Under the pieces are notes generated by a model, which was given only the letters and a program-made list of their open reading frames with translations, ran no database searches and was not told the DNA's origin. The translations under genes and the position numbers were made by a program. A DNA stretch of 64,000 nt from Sediminihaliea albiluteola (GTDB lineage: Bacteria > Pseudomonadota > Gammaproteobacteria > Pseudomonadales > Halieaceae): positions 496,001 through 560,000 of the forward strand of contig NZ_JACFXU010000014.1 of assembly GCF_014077625.1 (NCBI RefSeq), given 5' to 3'. The stretch's first letter is position 1, and each line of letters begins with the position of its first letter. Of the stretch, positions 40,288 through 50,156 are shown piece after piece.

Positions 40288-41433
40288 TTACGAGTTGTTA
40301 GCTGCTTCGTCGGCTTCTATGTCTGAGGCAACTAGGGGCTTAACCTTTACCGGCATGCCCGGACGCACCTGTTGCAGTCCACGCACTATCACTTGATCAC
40401 CCTCATCCACCCCCTGGTGCACCATCACTTGCTGATCAAAACGCTCGCCGAGCTGCACGTTGCGGCGCTCGACCACGCCGCCGCTATTAACCAACAGCAC
40501 AAAGCTACCTTGTTGGTCTGCCTGAACTGCCGCCTGTGGCAAGAATAAGCCCTCCAGCAAATTAGTATCTTTCAGAATCACTCGCACATACTGCCCCGGC
40601 ACCAAAATGGAGTGCGGATTTGGAATCAGCGCTCTCGCCTCCATGGTCCCAGTAGCGGTATCAATGCGGTTGGAAAAGTAATCGATCTTGCCGACCTCGG
40701 GATAGGTCAAGCCATTGGTTAGTTCCAGCGTGACCTCAACACTGCGCAGTAACTCGGGGTCGAGCTCAGCCCCTAGGTGCTGCCCCACGGTCGCCACATA
40801 GGTCGCTTCACTCACTTGAAACAGGGCCTCGATCGGGTTAATGCTCACTAGATTGGTCAAGTCGCCAGATGTGGGGCCGACAAGATCGCCAGGGCTCACC
40901 ATACTGCGACCAATACGTCCGGAAATGGGCGCTTTGATCACGGTGTAACTGAGATTTACCTCAGCGCTATGAATTTGGGCCAAGGCGGATTCGATGTGCG
41001 CATCGGCATCCAGTTTTTTAGCCGTGAGGTTGTCCATTTCCGACTGGGATATAGCCCCCTTAGGAAGCAGTTCTTTGCCCCGGCGATAATTGCGCTCGGC
41101 ATTGGACTGAGTGGCTTTTGCCGCTGCATACTCGGCCTTGGCGCGCGCTAAGGCGGCCTTGTACTCTGAATCTTCAAGGGTGTAGAGCACAGAGCCCGCC
41201 TGCACCAGCTCCCCTTCGCGAAACGCTCGCTTAGCGAGATAGCCCGTCACCTTGGCACGAATTGTGACATCATCCTGCGCTTCCAGGCGGCCCACGTAGG
41301 ACGAGCGCGGCTGGTAAGGCTCGCTGACCACTTGATCTACCACCACCTCAACCATCGGTGGTGGGGGCGCTTCCTGACTACAGCTGGCAATGAGCAACAA
41401 GACAGCGATTATCGTCAACCTTGGAAAACTCAC
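40288..41433 (-). CDS. RND efflux periplasmic adaptor, lipoprotein
   Basis: About 381 residues from a GTG at 41433 with GGAGAG just upstream. The frame stays open to 41490, but the shorter form gives a clean lipoprotein signal (IIAVLLLIASC) followed by SQEAPPPPMVEV. The membrane-fusion domains follow: barrel-sandwich GRLEAQDDVTIRAKVTGYL, an alpha-hairpin (about residues 85-150), and SYTVIKAPISGRIGRS. It links the inner-membrane pump to the outer-membrane channel and is the first gene of this two-gene operon. Confidence 0.93.
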   Translation of the reverse strand: MSFPRLTIIAVLLLIASCSQEAPPPPMVEVVVDQVVSEPYQPRSSYVGRLEAQDDVTIRAKVTGYLAKRAFREGELVQAGSVLYTLEDSEYKAALARAKAEYAAAKATQSNAERNYRRGKELLPKGAISQSEMDNLTAKKLDADAHIESALAQIHSAEVNLSYTVIKAPISGRIGRSMVSPGDLVGPTSGDLTNLVSINPIEALFQVSEATYVATVGQHLGAELDPELLRSVEVTLELTNGLTYPEVGKIDYFSNRIDTATGTMEARALIPNPHSILVPGQYVRVILKDTNLLEGLFLPQAAVQADQQGSFVLLVNSGGVVERRNVQLGERFDQQVMVHQGVDEGDQVIVRGLQQVRPGMPVKVKPLVASDIEADEAANNS

Positions 41434-41510
41434 CCTACTCTCTCCTTCAATTGCTTGCGTCGACTGCAACAAGCATGGGGCATGCTGCAATGCGATACTA
41501 GAAACAAAAA

Positions 41511-41543
41511 AAGCCGCGGTACCTCTCGGCCCCGCGGCTTTAG
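41511..41543 (-). terminator. Terminator between cytochrome c5 and the efflux operon
   Basis: A hairpin AAAGCCGCGG / CCGCGGCTTT with an asymmetric loop lies 30-60 bases past the stop of the minus-strand cytochrome gene, with runs of A (T on the minus strand) on its far side. It would isolate the efflux operon from the upstream cytochrome transcript. Confidence 0.7.
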
Positions 41544-41570
41544 TTTAATGCCGATTAACTCGGGAGCTAA

Positions 41571-41993
41571 TTACTGGCTACCTTCCACCATGTAATCCAC
41601 CGCGGCAATCACTTCTTCATCCGAGCAGTTCATGCAGCCGCCCTTAGCCATCATGCTAGTACCAGGCACCCCTTGGAGGCCCGACTGATGCAGCGCATCG
41701 CTGCCCTTAGCAATGCGATCGGCCCAAGCCGCTACATCACCGAGCTTTGGCGCGCCACCTGCACCGGTGCTGTGACAAGCCATACAAGCTGCATCAAAAA
41801 CCTCTTTACCAGAGCGCGGACCAGAGCTCACGGCCACTGCGGCACCGCCACAGCTGCTATCGCCCTGCAAACACACCTCGCCCACAGGGGCGATACGCTC
41901 TTCAATAGCAGCGCGCTGACTATCATTAAGCTCGATAGCTGAAGCTGTCATAGCAGCCACCAGAGCAATTGCGGTCATTACTATACGAATCAT
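41571..41993 (-). CDS. Cytochrome c5 family protein
   Basis: 140 residues from the ATG at 41993, which begins a short signal peptide MIRIVMTAIALVAAMTASA. The haem-binding CMACH motif lies in FDAACMACHSTGAGGAPKLG, and the axial methionine is in SMMAKGGCMNCSDEEV, the c5 hallmark with its extra cysteine pair. It is a periplasmic electron carrier. An acidic spacer with a second cysteine pair (CLQGDSSC) precedes the haem domain. Confidence 0.92.
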   Translation of the reverse strand: MIRIVMTAIALVAAMTASAIELNDSQRAAIEERIAPVGEVCLQGDSSCGGAAVAVSSGPRSGKEVFDAACMACHSTGAGGAPKLGDVAAWADRIAKGSDALHQSGLQGVPGTSMMAKGGCMNCSDEEVIAAVDYMVEGSQ

Positions 41994-42157
41994 GATTAGT
42001 CGGTCCTTTGGCAAGTAGGCGCGCATTATAGCTACTTATGCTCTGCGGGAAAACTCATCATCTACAAAGCTGTAGCTACTAGTGACAGGCCGCCACTACA
42101 GGCTCTATTATGCTAGAGCAGAGATCTATCATTATAAACCTAACAATAAGGTCTGCC

Positions 42158-42784
42158 ATGAAACTTTACACCTACGATCCAGCGCCAAACCCTAGGCGTT
42201 TACAGATATTCATCGACTACAAGGGTATCGAGCTCGAGACCCTTCAAGTAGATATGATGGCCAAGGCCCAACTGGAGCCCGAGTTTCGCGCCATAAACCC
42301 CGCCTGCACCGTACCTGCACTGGTCCTGGACGACGGCAGCGTGCTCAGTGAGGTGATTGGTGCCTGCGTCTACCTAGAGGAGCTCTTCCCCGATAAGCCA
42401 CTATTGGGACGCTCAGCATTGGAGCGGGCACAAGTCATTAGCTGGGATCACCAACTCTTTAATACCTGTTTTACGGCTATTGCTGAAATTCTCCGCAACG
42501 GTAAGCCTGCTTTTGCTGATCGCGCCCTTCCGGGGCCGCTCAATATTCCCCAAATCCCCGAACTGGTGGAGCGCGGACGACTGCGCCTAGGAGCTGCTTG
42601 GGACAGCGTCGATGAAGCCCTAGCGCAATCCCCTTATCTAGCCGGTGACCAGCCCAGCCTAGCGGACATCGACTTACTCGTGGTCACCGAGTTTGCCGGC
42701 TGGGTAAAAGAGTCCGTACCGGAAAGGTGTCGTCATATTCATGACTGGCTGCCCCGAGCGCAACAAGCGCTACTTAAAAAATAA
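42158..42784 (+). CDS. Glutathione S-transferase family protein
   Basis: 208 residues from the ATG at 42158 (MKLYTYDPAPNPRRLQIF). An N-terminal thioredoxin-like domain has INPACTVPALVLDDGSVLSE, with the cis-proline and the glutathione gamma-glutamyl contact residues, followed by an all-helical C-terminal domain with SPYLAGDQPSLADIDLL. Reaction and substrate cannot be told from sequence. It stands alone and converges on the M20 peptidase gene. Confidence 0.9.
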   Translation: MKLYTYDPAPNPRRLQIFIDYKGIELETLQVDMMAKAQLEPEFRAINPACTVPALVLDDGSVLSEVIGACVYLEELFPDKPLLGRSALERAQVISWDHQLFNTCFTAIAEILRNGKPAFADRALPGPLNIPQIPELVERGRLRLGAAWDSVDEALAQSPYLAGDQPSLADIDLLVVTEFAGWVKESVPERCRHIHDWLPRAQQALLKK

Positions 42785-42860
42785 ACTCTTGGCACCCGCG
42801 ATGCGATTTACTCGCTGGAATCAGAAAAAGTGCTAACACTGTACAAAGATACTTAATGGT

Positions 42861-42894
42861 GCGCTCCACCACCGCAATTGTGATGGTGGAGCGC
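42861..42894. terminator. Perfect inverted repeat between convergent genes
   Basis: GCGCTCCACCA at 42861-42871 and its exact complement at 42884-42894 with a 12-base loop, between the GST and M20 peptidase stops. It is a likely bidirectional terminator, although it has no T tail. Confidence 0.5.
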
Positions 42895-42912
42895 AAGTAG
42901 CATTAAGGCTGC

Positions 42913-44235
42913 TTACTGATTAGTTTTTAAGTAATTCACTGCCAGAGCAGCCAGTGCCTCCACACCCAGCTTGAGTGCATCGTCATTGACCATAAAATGA
43001 GGCGAATGGTTTGGTGCCGCTGCTCCCATTGGCACTCCCTCCGGATTCACCCCCAGCATAAACATCAGCCCAGGGATTTCCTTTTGGTAATAGGAAAAGT
43101 CTTCCGCCCCCATCGCCGGAGGCATCTCCACCACTGCCTGTTCACTGGCCACTAGCGACTTCAGGACTGGCACTGCCTTAGCCGTTAAAGCCGGGTCGTT
43201 GTAAGTCACAGGATAACCACGATTAATCAGCACTTCCGCCGTGGCTCCCGAAGCACTAGCGAGATGCTCAGCGGTATTGCGTAAGCGCTGGTGCAGATCG
43301 TCCTGCATGGCTGAATCAAAAGTGCGGATGGTGCCAATCAAAGTGACTTCAGAGGGGATAATGTTATGGCGAATACCGCCATTGATCGCCCCCACCGAAA
43401 TAACTGCTGGCGCATTAGTAATATCTAACTGTCGCGCAGGAATCAGCTGCAGAGCACTAGCAATTTGCCCCGCAACTACCACCGGATCAACGCCCGTCCA
43501 GGGCATAGAGCCATGGGTCTGCTTGCCCTTAACCACGATCTCAAAACTGTCGGAGGCCGCCATTGCACCTTTCGCTCGATAGCCAATCATCCCGGCGGGA
43601 AAGGGCGCAACATGCAAACCATAGATGGCTTCAGGCTTGGCACCGCTGGTAAAAACACCTTCCTTTAACATCAACTTAGCACCGCCTTCCTCGCCTTCAG
43701 GCGCGCCCTCTTCCGCCGGCTGGAAAATAAACTTCACTGTGCCTGGCAGCTCATCGCGCATCTCTGCTAAGACCTGTGCAACCCCCATCAAAATAGCGGT
43801 GTGGGCATCGTGACCACAGGCGTGCATCACCCCCACCTGCTGACCGCGATATTCAGTAGTCACCGTCGAGGCATAAGGCAAGCCCGTAGCCTCAGTGACT
43901 GGCAAGGCGTCCATATCTGCACGCAGAGCCACTACTGGGCCAGGCTTAGCGCCTTTGAGTGTTCCTACCACACCGGTGTGGGCGACGCCGGTTTGCACCT
44001 CATCAAAACCCAGTGCTCGCAAGTGATCCGCCACGATGGCAGCAGTACGAGTCTCACGATTACCCAGTTCAGGGTGCTGGTGAATATCGTGGCGCCAGCG
44101 CAGCACCTGCTCATTGACCGCGAGCGCCGCTTGACGCAGGTCCATCGCCTGAGTGTTCAAGGCAGGCAATAACAATATGCAAACTGCGGCTGCGCGGGCC
44201 AAAGCCGCAGCGGCAGTCTTAAAAGATGACAACAT
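42913..44235 (-). CDS. Exported M20 family amidohydrolase/peptidase
   Basis: 440 residues with a signal peptide (AAAVCILLLPALNTQA). M20D metal sites: MHACGHDAHTAILMG, then EEGAPEGEEGG, and HxxPHF-like NHSPHFMVNDDAL at the end. These are zinc- or manganese-dependent hydrolases of N-acyl amino acids or related amides; the export signal suggests a periplasmic task. It is not next to obvious partner genes and has its own promoter region shared with the divergent DUF3080 gene. Confidence 0.93.
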   Translation of the reverse strand: MLSSFKTAAAALARAAAVCILLLPALNTQAMDLRQAALAVNEQVLRWRHDIHQHPELGNRETRTAAIVADHLRALGFDEVQTGVAHTGVVGTLKGAKPGPVVALRADMDALPVTEATGLPYASTVTTEYRGQQVGVMHACGHDAHTAILMGVAQVLAEMRDELPGTVKFIFQPAEEGAPEGEEGGAKLMLKEGVFTSGAKPEAIYGLHVAPFPAGMIGYRAKGAMAASDSFEIVVKGKQTHGSMPWTGVDPVVVAGQIASALQLIPARQLDITNAPAVISVGAINGGIRHNIIPSEVTLIGTIRTFDSAMQDDLHQRLRNTAEHLASASGATAEVLINRGYPVTYNDPALTAKAVPVLKSLVASEQAVVEMPPAMGAEDFSYYQKEIPGLMFMLGVNPEGVPMGAAAPNHSPHFMVNDDALKLGVEALAALAVNYLKTNQ

Positions 44236-44417
44236 AAGCGTCTCCGTGATCGCTGCAATTAAAACTACATGTCCTTGTCCAAGTGTACGCCCCGCTGAGT
44301 AATTGTGAAGGCTAGGCTCTGACCTGTAATTGCCTTGCTCATAAAGTCATGCTGCAATAACACAAATGATTAATGCCACTCGGGGCAAGCAAGGTGCAAC
44401 TGCGCTATAACTGCCCT

Positions 44418-45470
44418 ATGAACCAAACCACCCCTTTTATTATTCGGCTGCTCGCTGTTCTGGCGAGCTGCTTGACGCTGAGTGCCTGTGACAGCCAGGA
44501 CCCTCGGGCGCCTTTCGACACTTATCTCACCCGCCTAGCCAGGCCACTGGAGCAAGAACGGCCTGCCATAGTCATCCCAAACAGCCCCCGCCTGCCCTCG
44601 CGCAGCGAACTGCGCTCCGAGTTGCCATCAACACGCTTGGATACTTTAGACTTTCTGGCACTGAGCGGCTGCAAAGTGCAAATCACCATCGGCAAGCGCA
44701 ACAGCAGCTTGGGCCGTATGGCTAGTGCCTCACAGCGTTTACTGCTGGAGCTAGAGTACCTAGAGTTGGCCCCGGAATGTATCGAGCACATGCAGGGGGC
44801 TGGTAAAACCGAACTAGCGAAGATTCTCCGCGATGCCTATGAACTCAAGCAGAGCCAGCTCGCAACTCGCATCTTTGAGGCCACCCTTGTCGGACCAGAG
44901 TTCCGACAGTTTTGGCGCAAACCAGCCCAGTTAAAGGATTATCCTCAGCAAACCAGCAGCCAAGTGATTTCAACCTTAAATGCCATCACTCTCGATGTGC
45001 AGCGCTGGCTTGCTGGCGACTACCGGGCTGATAATCAGCACTTCGAGTTGCAGCTAAGCGACATTAACAAAGGCGATGGTGGCAGCCTCTTAGAGGCACT
45101 GGCCCTGCAGTCTGGCAGCCTTGAAGCTGCTGACCGCATGCTTAACACAGCGATCGACAATGGCCCACTGTGCAGCAATATGCTGCGCCCCGCTACAGCT
45201 GACATTTTGCCACGCGTGGTGCAAAAGCACTTTGTTCAGGGTATTCAGCCTTGGTCCGCAGCACTCGAACAGCGCCGCTTTGAGCTATTCACCGCGCTGC
45301 AGCAATTGGAGCAAGCGCTCTCTGCGGCCCTACCCGAGGTCTATCAACAGTGGCAGCGCGAGAGGATGCAACTCAGCGCTTACTGGGCCGCTGCTCCCAA
45401 GCGTCACGTCATGGCGCTACAAAGACTCCTCGAGCCCTGTGGCGGCATTGGCCAAAGTGCTGCAAACTGA
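44418..45470 (+). CDS. DUF3080 family lipoprotein
   Basis: 350 residues from the ATG at 44418. It has a lipoprotein signal with LTLSACDSQDPRAPFDTYL, then a helical region with conserved LDFLALSGCKVQITIGKRNS, which is the DUF3080 core. Another in-frame start at 44373 would spoil the signal peptide. The function is unknown. It is followed about 75 bases later by another small lipoprotein gene. Confidence 0.85.
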   Translation: MNQTTPFIIRLLAVLASCLTLSACDSQDPRAPFDTYLTRLARPLEQERPAIVIPNSPRLPSRSELRSELPSTRLDTLDFLALSGCKVQITIGKRNSSLGRMASASQRLLLELEYLELAPECIEHMQGAGKTELAKILRDAYELKQSQLATRIFEATLVGPEFRQFWRKPAQLKDYPQQTSSQVISTLNAITLDVQRWLAGDYRADNQHFELQLSDINKGDGGSLLEALALQSGSLEAADRMLNTAIDNGPLCSNMLRPATADILPRVVQKHFVQGIQPWSAALEQRRFELFTALQQLEQALSAALPEVYQQWQRERMQLSAYWAAAPKRHVMALQRLLEPCGGIGQSAAN

Positions 45471-45546
45471 ACCGCTGCAGAGTTTTAAGGTCTGATACAC
45501 TGGCCGCTCTTAGCAGCGCCTTTATTGGTTTTCAGGAGATACTCAG

Positions 45547-46164
45547 ATGATCAGTGCAATCCAACAGCACTACCGTGTCGCTGTGGCACTTACTACTTGC
45601 CTACTACTGGCTGCTTGCGCCGGCGGCCCACTGCGGCCTGATGTGGATTTCAAACAGGATTACAACTTTAGTCAGGTAAAGAAAGTGGGCTTCTACGCCA
45701 AGTCTGGCCAGGTCAGCGGCGACAATAAAATGCAGTTAAGTGACATACAAAAAGACCGCATCAACACAGCTCTAACCCAGGCGCTACAGCAAAAAGGCTT
45801 TGAGCTAGTAAGCGATGCGAGTGAGGCCGACATGCTCCTGAGCTGGCACTTGGTCACTCAATTTAAAACCGATGTGCAGTCCTATAGCACCCCCGGGATG
45901 TACGGCTATAACCGCTATGCCATGTACAACTGTTGGAGCTGCATGGGAGGCCATTTTGGTGGCAGCGAAGTGGTATCAAGCAATTACACTGAAGGCACAT
46001 TTATCGTCGATATGATCGACCCAGAGCTGCGCAAATCGGTCTGGCGCGGCACTATTCAATCGCGCCTTAAGGATTCGCAGCTTAAAGACCAAGAGAGTTA
46101 CAATGCCGCCGCGCTGAGTATTTTTGCGGCCTTCCCACCCGGATCTACCGCAATAGATCAATAA
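45547..46164 (+). CDS. DUF4136 domain lipoprotein
   Basis: 205 residues. A lipobox (LLLAACAGG) follows a hydrophobic N-terminus. The DUF4136 domain (about residues 35-195) starts DFKQDYNFSQVKKVGFYAKS and ends with VWRGTIQSRL; an aromatic, glycine-rich loop MYGYNRYAMYNCWSCMGG includes a C-x2-C. The domain is common in Bacteroidota and Proteobacteria; its role is unknown. The start has an AGGAG site. A hairpin follows at 46193. Confidence 0.85.
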   Translation: MISAIQQHYRVAVALTTCLLLAACAGGPLRPDVDFKQDYNFSQVKKVGFYAKSGQVSGDNKMQLSDIQKDRINTALTQALQQKGFELVSDASEADMLLSWHLVTQFKTDVQSYSTPGMYGYNRYAMYNCWSCMGGHFGGSEVVSSNYTEGTFIVDMIDPELRKSVWRGTIQSRLKDSQLKDQESYNAAALSIFAAFPPGSTAIDQ

Positions 46165-46192
46165 ACACTTTCCTTTAACCACATTGATTAAG

Positions 46193-46210
46193 CCCCGCTT
46201 AGCAGCGGGG
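46193..46210 (+). terminator. Hairpin between DUF4136 and DUF2058 genes
   Basis: CCCCGCT at 46193-46199 pairs with AGCGGGG at 46204-46210 around a TAGC tetraloop. The following bases are A-rich, so termination efficiency is doubtful. Confidence 0.4.
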
Positions 46211-46224
46211 TAAAAGTTAAACTT

Positions 46225-46773
46225 ATGGCCATCTCACTGAAAGAACAATTACTTCAAGCCGGCTTAGCTGATGCCAAAAAAGCCAAGCAATACGACAAGG
46301 AGAAGCGCAAGGCCGCTAAGGTTGCCAGACGCAGTGGCGTAGACCTTGAAAACGAGGCTAGCGAGGCAGCCCGCAAAGCCAAAGCCGAGAAAATAGAGCG
46401 GGACCGTGAGCTCAATCGGCAGCGCAATGAGCAAGCCGAGCGTAAAGCCATCGAAGCTCAGATCCGCGACCTAGTTGAAAGCCATAAGATCAGTCGTCAA
46501 GGCGGCGAGATTAGCTTTCACTTTACTGACAAAACTACGGTCAAAAAGATCTACGTCACCCAGATGCAGCAAAAGCACTTGGCTGTTGGCAAACTCGCCA
46601 TCATCAAGCAAGCCGATCTCTATGAGTTACTGCCCATTGCAGTGGCAGAGAAAATCGCTCAACGCGACAGCTCGCGCGTGATTATCTGCACCGACAACAA
46701 CGCCGAGGCGCTCACCGAAGAAGAGCAAGAGTGGTATAAAGATTACGAGATACCTGACGACCTCATGTGGTAG
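46225..46773 (+). CDS. DUF2058 family protein
   Basis: 182 residues. The first half is a highly charged helix (KKAKQYDKEKRKAAKVARRS), probably coiled coil; the second half is globular, with SFHFTDKTTVKKIYVTQMQQ and a final EEEQEWYKDYEIPDDLMW. This is the layout of DUF2058 (YaiL, a nucleoprotein/polynucleotide-associated protein of E. coli). Basic N-terminus and family history suggest nucleic acid contact, but no function is proven. Confidence 0.88.
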   Translation: MAISLKEQLLQAGLADAKKAKQYDKEKRKAAKVARRSGVDLENEASEAARKAKAEKIERDRELNRQRNEQAERKAIEAQIRDLVESHKISRQGGEISFHFTDKTTVKKIYVTQMQQKHLAVGKLAIIKQADLYELLPIAVAEKIAQRDSSRVIICTDNNAEALTEEEQEWYKDYEIPDDLMW

Positions 46774-46823
46774 CCAAGCGCGGCCTAAGCCAAAGCGTAA
46801 AACAGAACAGTGGTTTAGAAAAA

Positions 46824-46847
46824 AGTGGCCGGTCTCCCGGCCACTTC
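46824..46847. terminator. Bidirectional terminator between DUF2058 and TonB receptor genes
   Basis: AAGTGGCCGG at 46824-46833 and CCGGCCACTT at 46838-46847 enclose TCTC. A-rich bases before it provide a T tail for the minus-strand receptor; TTCTCCTT follows on the plus side. Confidence 0.75.
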
Positions 46848-46859
46848 TCCTTGTGAAGC

Positions 46860-49475
46860 TTAGAAATTAACGCGGAACTCCAGTCCGTACATCCGTGGCG
46901 GCGCACTGGTGGTTGAGAAGACCCCAGTGGAATCGCCCACGGTCGCGGCACCAAAGAAGTACAATTCATCAGTGAGGTTAGTGGCATACAGCGCGCCCTC
47001 AAACCTGCCGTTCGGACCAACCCAGCCCACGCGTGCATTCAACAGACCATAATCATCAAAGGTTGACTGATCTCTGTTCTGTCCCGCGCCGGCATCGAGG
47101 CCCATAAAGATCTCATCGACGTAACTGTAGTCCAGCCGCGGAATGAAGGTGCCAAAGCGGGTATCAAGAGTATATTGAACACCTAGGCTCCAAGTGAGCT
47201 TAGGCACTTCTGCAAATGGCTCACTGGAGCGATCCACCACCGGCAGCGGGCTTTGGGTAAACAGCGCGCGAGAACTAAACTGGGGCTCCTTAAAGTCCAG
47301 GTAGTCGTAATCGTTATAGCTTGCGGTAGCTAAGAGCAATAGCTCATCCGTTGCCAGCCAAGACCACTCCAGCTCGCCGCCAGTAATGCGGGTACTTGAA
47401 GCGTTGGTCAATACTACACGAGGCGTATCACCGCTATCGAAGACCACTGAGCGCAACTGCATATCATCGAAATCAGTGCGGAAAATAGCGCCGTTTAGAC
47501 GCATGCGCGATTCCATAAAGTCGAGCTTAAAGCCCAGCTCGTAGTTAGTGACTATCTCCGGCTCCACTGTAGCCTGCCCATCGACACCCACAGGCTCAAA
47601 GGTGCCCGATTTAAAGCCCTCTGCGTAACTGGCATAAACCATGCCCGTATCAATATTCATTGCATCCAGAACTGAGTCCGGCAACTGATAGGCTAAGCTG
47701 AGCATTGGGGTCAATTCTTCCCAAGTCTCATCAGCTTTTTTACTGAGCCCCGGCACTAACTCATCTACCGAAATCATGTCATAAACTGGCTGCCCATAAG
47801 CATCCAGCGGGAACACGGCACTCATCTTGGAGAAGATGTCGGCCTGCATCACTGCATCCAGATCCGTCACAATCCCAACACCAGCAGCCTCAAGAGGAAT
47901 CAAACCTGGGGTACCGGCAATCGCCGCAAATGCCCGCTTGCGATAAGCCGCCTCATCCAGCAAGTCTAAGTCCACAGTTTGCTGACGGCGCTCACTGGTC
48001 CAACGCAGACCCGCGGTGAACTCGAGGTTGTCTGTCAGATGGTAGCTACCTTGGAAAAACGCCGCATAAGTAGTGTTCTCCAATTCAAAGGTGGCGCGCT
48101 CTACTGAAGGGCTATTCATCACCATGATGGTGGTAGGTTCAAAAAGTAATGTCCCGGTAGGCAGGCCTGAACGCAGATCCGTACCGTCGTCGATGTCCTC
48201 TTGCATCGCAAAGAGGCCGAAGGTGTAGTCCAGTCGGTCGTTAAATGCTGTGCCAGTTAGCTGCAGCTCTTGGGAGAAATGCTGCCTGTCACTGGGGCTA
48301 CCGTTAGGGCGGTAGCGGGACGAAAGGGGTAATTCACTGTTGTCGTTATCGGGGTTACCAAAGTTACCCGACTTCTCTTGGTCACCGTAACTGCTGATGC
48401 TTTTCAGGCTCATTGAGTCACTCAGCTCCCACTCTAGAGTGAGACCGAGCATCAGGTTGTCGAGTTTATAATTAATCGGGAAATCAGTCGTGGTGCGGTA
48501 GTCACCTTCTAGGGCCTCAGAGCGCCTACATGCCTCTTCATAGACCTGGCTCTGGGCAATAAAGCCCTCTCGCACGGGGTTATCGTTATCGTTAAAGGCG
48601 TCGACTGGGTATTTTTCACCCGGCAAGATACGGTTGCCAAAAAGGGAGTCCTCACCATTGTAACTGGTCCCCTCGAGCCAACGACAGTTGGTGGTAGGCT
48701 GCACCTCATCTGTTTTGCCGTAATAGACTAAGGTATCGACACTCAGAGAGTCACTCGGCAGCCAGCGCAACTGCAGAGCTGCCGACTTACGATCTTCTGA
48801 GCCACCGTACTGCCCGGTCACAATATTGTGCTGATAGCCATCGCGCTTCACCGAGCCCAGTGTCACCTTGGACAGCAAGGTATCTTCGATCAATGGCACA
48901 TTTAGAGATGCTTTAATATCGCGCCGATCAAAGTTACCAAAGCGCGCTTCAGCAAAGCCGCTGAACTCTTCTCCAGGGCCCTGAGTTGTCACCACCACCG
49001 CGCCGGCTGTGGTGTTCTTGCCAAACAGGGTACCCTGGGGGCCCCGCAGTACCTGAACACTCTGGACGTCAATTAAATCGAGCAGCTGGCCGTCTTTACG
49101 CGGAATGTAGTAGCCATCTACGTACACACCAACCGGGGCGTCCACCCGGGAACCGTCATCGCGCTGACCAATACCACGGATCCAGATTTGAGCTGCACTG
49201 GCCTGATCAATCTGCACCCCAGGTATCTGGTAGCCTAGGTCCTTTAAGTTGACGATACCGGCATCACGCAATTGATGACCCGTAAAAGCCGAGATAGAAA
49301 CCGGTACATCCTGTATCGCCTCCTGCCGCTTACGAGCCGTCACCACCACTTCTTCCAGTACTTGAGCCTGAGCCGTGGAATTGAAAGCCAGCAAAATACC
49401 GGCTGTACAGAGTGCGGGAGCGGAAACCACACCAAGGGCTGCCCCACCCCAAACACGCTTGTTGAACTGCGCCAT
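46860..49475 (-). CDS. TonB-dependent outer-membrane receptor, large
   Basis: 871 residues. The N-terminal signal (about residues 1-38) is followed by LEEVVVTARKRQEAIQDVPV, a plug with VQVLRGPQGTLFGKNTTAGA, and a long barrel that ends APPRMYGLEFRVNF with a terminal phenylalanine. The substrate is unknown. It resembles the receptor at 20339 in plug motifs but has longer loops. It has no enzyme partner nearby on its strand. The next gene upstream is a tRNA on the other strand. Confidence 0.92.
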   Translation of the reverse strand: MAQFNKRVWGGAALGVVSAPALCTAGILLAFNSTAQAQVLEEVVVTARKRQEAIQDVPVSISAFTGHQLRDAGIVNLKDLGYQIPGVQIDQASAAQIWIRGIGQRDDGSRVDAPVGVYVDGYYIPRKDGQLLDLIDVQSVQVLRGPQGTLFGKNTTAGAVVVTTQGPGEEFSGFAEARFGNFDRRDIKASLNVPLIEDTLLSKVTLGSVKRDGYQHNIVTGQYGGSEDRKSAALQLRWLPSDSLSVDTLVYYGKTDEVQPTTNCRWLEGTSYNGEDSLFGNRILPGEKYPVDAFNDNDNPVREGFIAQSQVYEEACRRSEALEGDYRTTTDFPINYKLDNLMLGLTLEWELSDSMSLKSISSYGDQEKSGNFGNPDNDNSELPLSSRYRPNGSPSDRQHFSQELQLTGTAFNDRLDYTFGLFAMQEDIDDGTDLRSGLPTGTLLFEPTTIMVMNSPSVERATFELENTTYAAFFQGSYHLTDNLEFTAGLRWTSERRQQTVDLDLLDEAAYRKRAFAAIAGTPGLIPLEAAGVGIVTDLDAVMQADIFSKMSAVFPLDAYGQPVYDMISVDELVPGLSKKADETWEELTPMLSLAYQLPDSVLDAMNIDTGMVYASYAEGFKSGTFEPVGVDGQATVEPEIVTNYELGFKLDFMESRMRLNGAIFRTDFDDMQLRSVVFDSGDTPRVVLTNASSTRITGGELEWSWLATDELLLLATASYNDYDYLDFKEPQFSSRALFTQSPLPVVDRSSEPFAEVPKLTWSLGVQYTLDTRFGTFIPRLDYSYVDEIFMGLDAGAGQNRDQSTFDDYGLLNARVGWVGPNGRFEGALYATNLTDELYFFGAATVGDSTGVFSTTSAPPRMYGLEFRVNF

Positions 49476-49749
49476 AAAACCAACCTCTTAACTTTATTGT
49501 TATAGCGAATGAGTTAGTGGCTTTTAGTCTACGCAGAGCACCTGTTGAAATCGTTACACAAAGCAACAAGAGCCTCTCATGGTTTAGCAATCAATACTAC
49601 ATATACCTTGGGAGCAACCACGTCAAAGCTGCTGTTTAGCTGAGCTTAATGTGGACGGCAACAAAGTGAGTCGGTATTATCGCGCCCCGCGGTGGCTCGA
49701 CCCCCTTGGCCACCCGCGATTGCGGCATGGCCGCGATATCTTGCACTAA

Positions 49750-49826
<77 letters not shown>

Positions 49827-50156
49827 TTTTCCTTTAAAATCAGCATGTTAAAACCGCTGATCTTTCCTGTTATAAGCCCATTCTCAGGCCTCTAAAAAGC
49901 AGAGGTCATTTTTCTTGGTCCCTAGGACGGATGTCATGACTTTCGCCCTCCACGGTCTCAAAAAAAGCTGTTTTTACGATTGAGGCCAAGTTGAGACCAG
50001 CCTGTTTTTTCTCAAAAAATGCAACACGAAAAATGACTGCTGCCCCAGAGACTGATAAAGACCAACAAACGTCGTGCGCCTAAATTAGCTCACTGTCCTT
50101 TTACCGACGGCGCGGCGCGCTAGATGATTGTCTCTCGTTCGGCATGCTCCTAAACC
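49827..50156. other. Gene-free stretch between the tRNA and the defence operon
   Basis: 330 bases with no convincing gene. A weak hairpin (CCTCT at 49889-49893 with AGAGG at 49901-49905, then Ts) may end the tRNA transcript. A dyad GGTCTCA (49954-49960) / TGAGACC (49992-49998) flanks a T- and A-rich stretch. I found no integrase, no transposase and no copy of the tRNA 3' end. It also probably holds the terminator of the minus-strand operon. Confidence 0.4.
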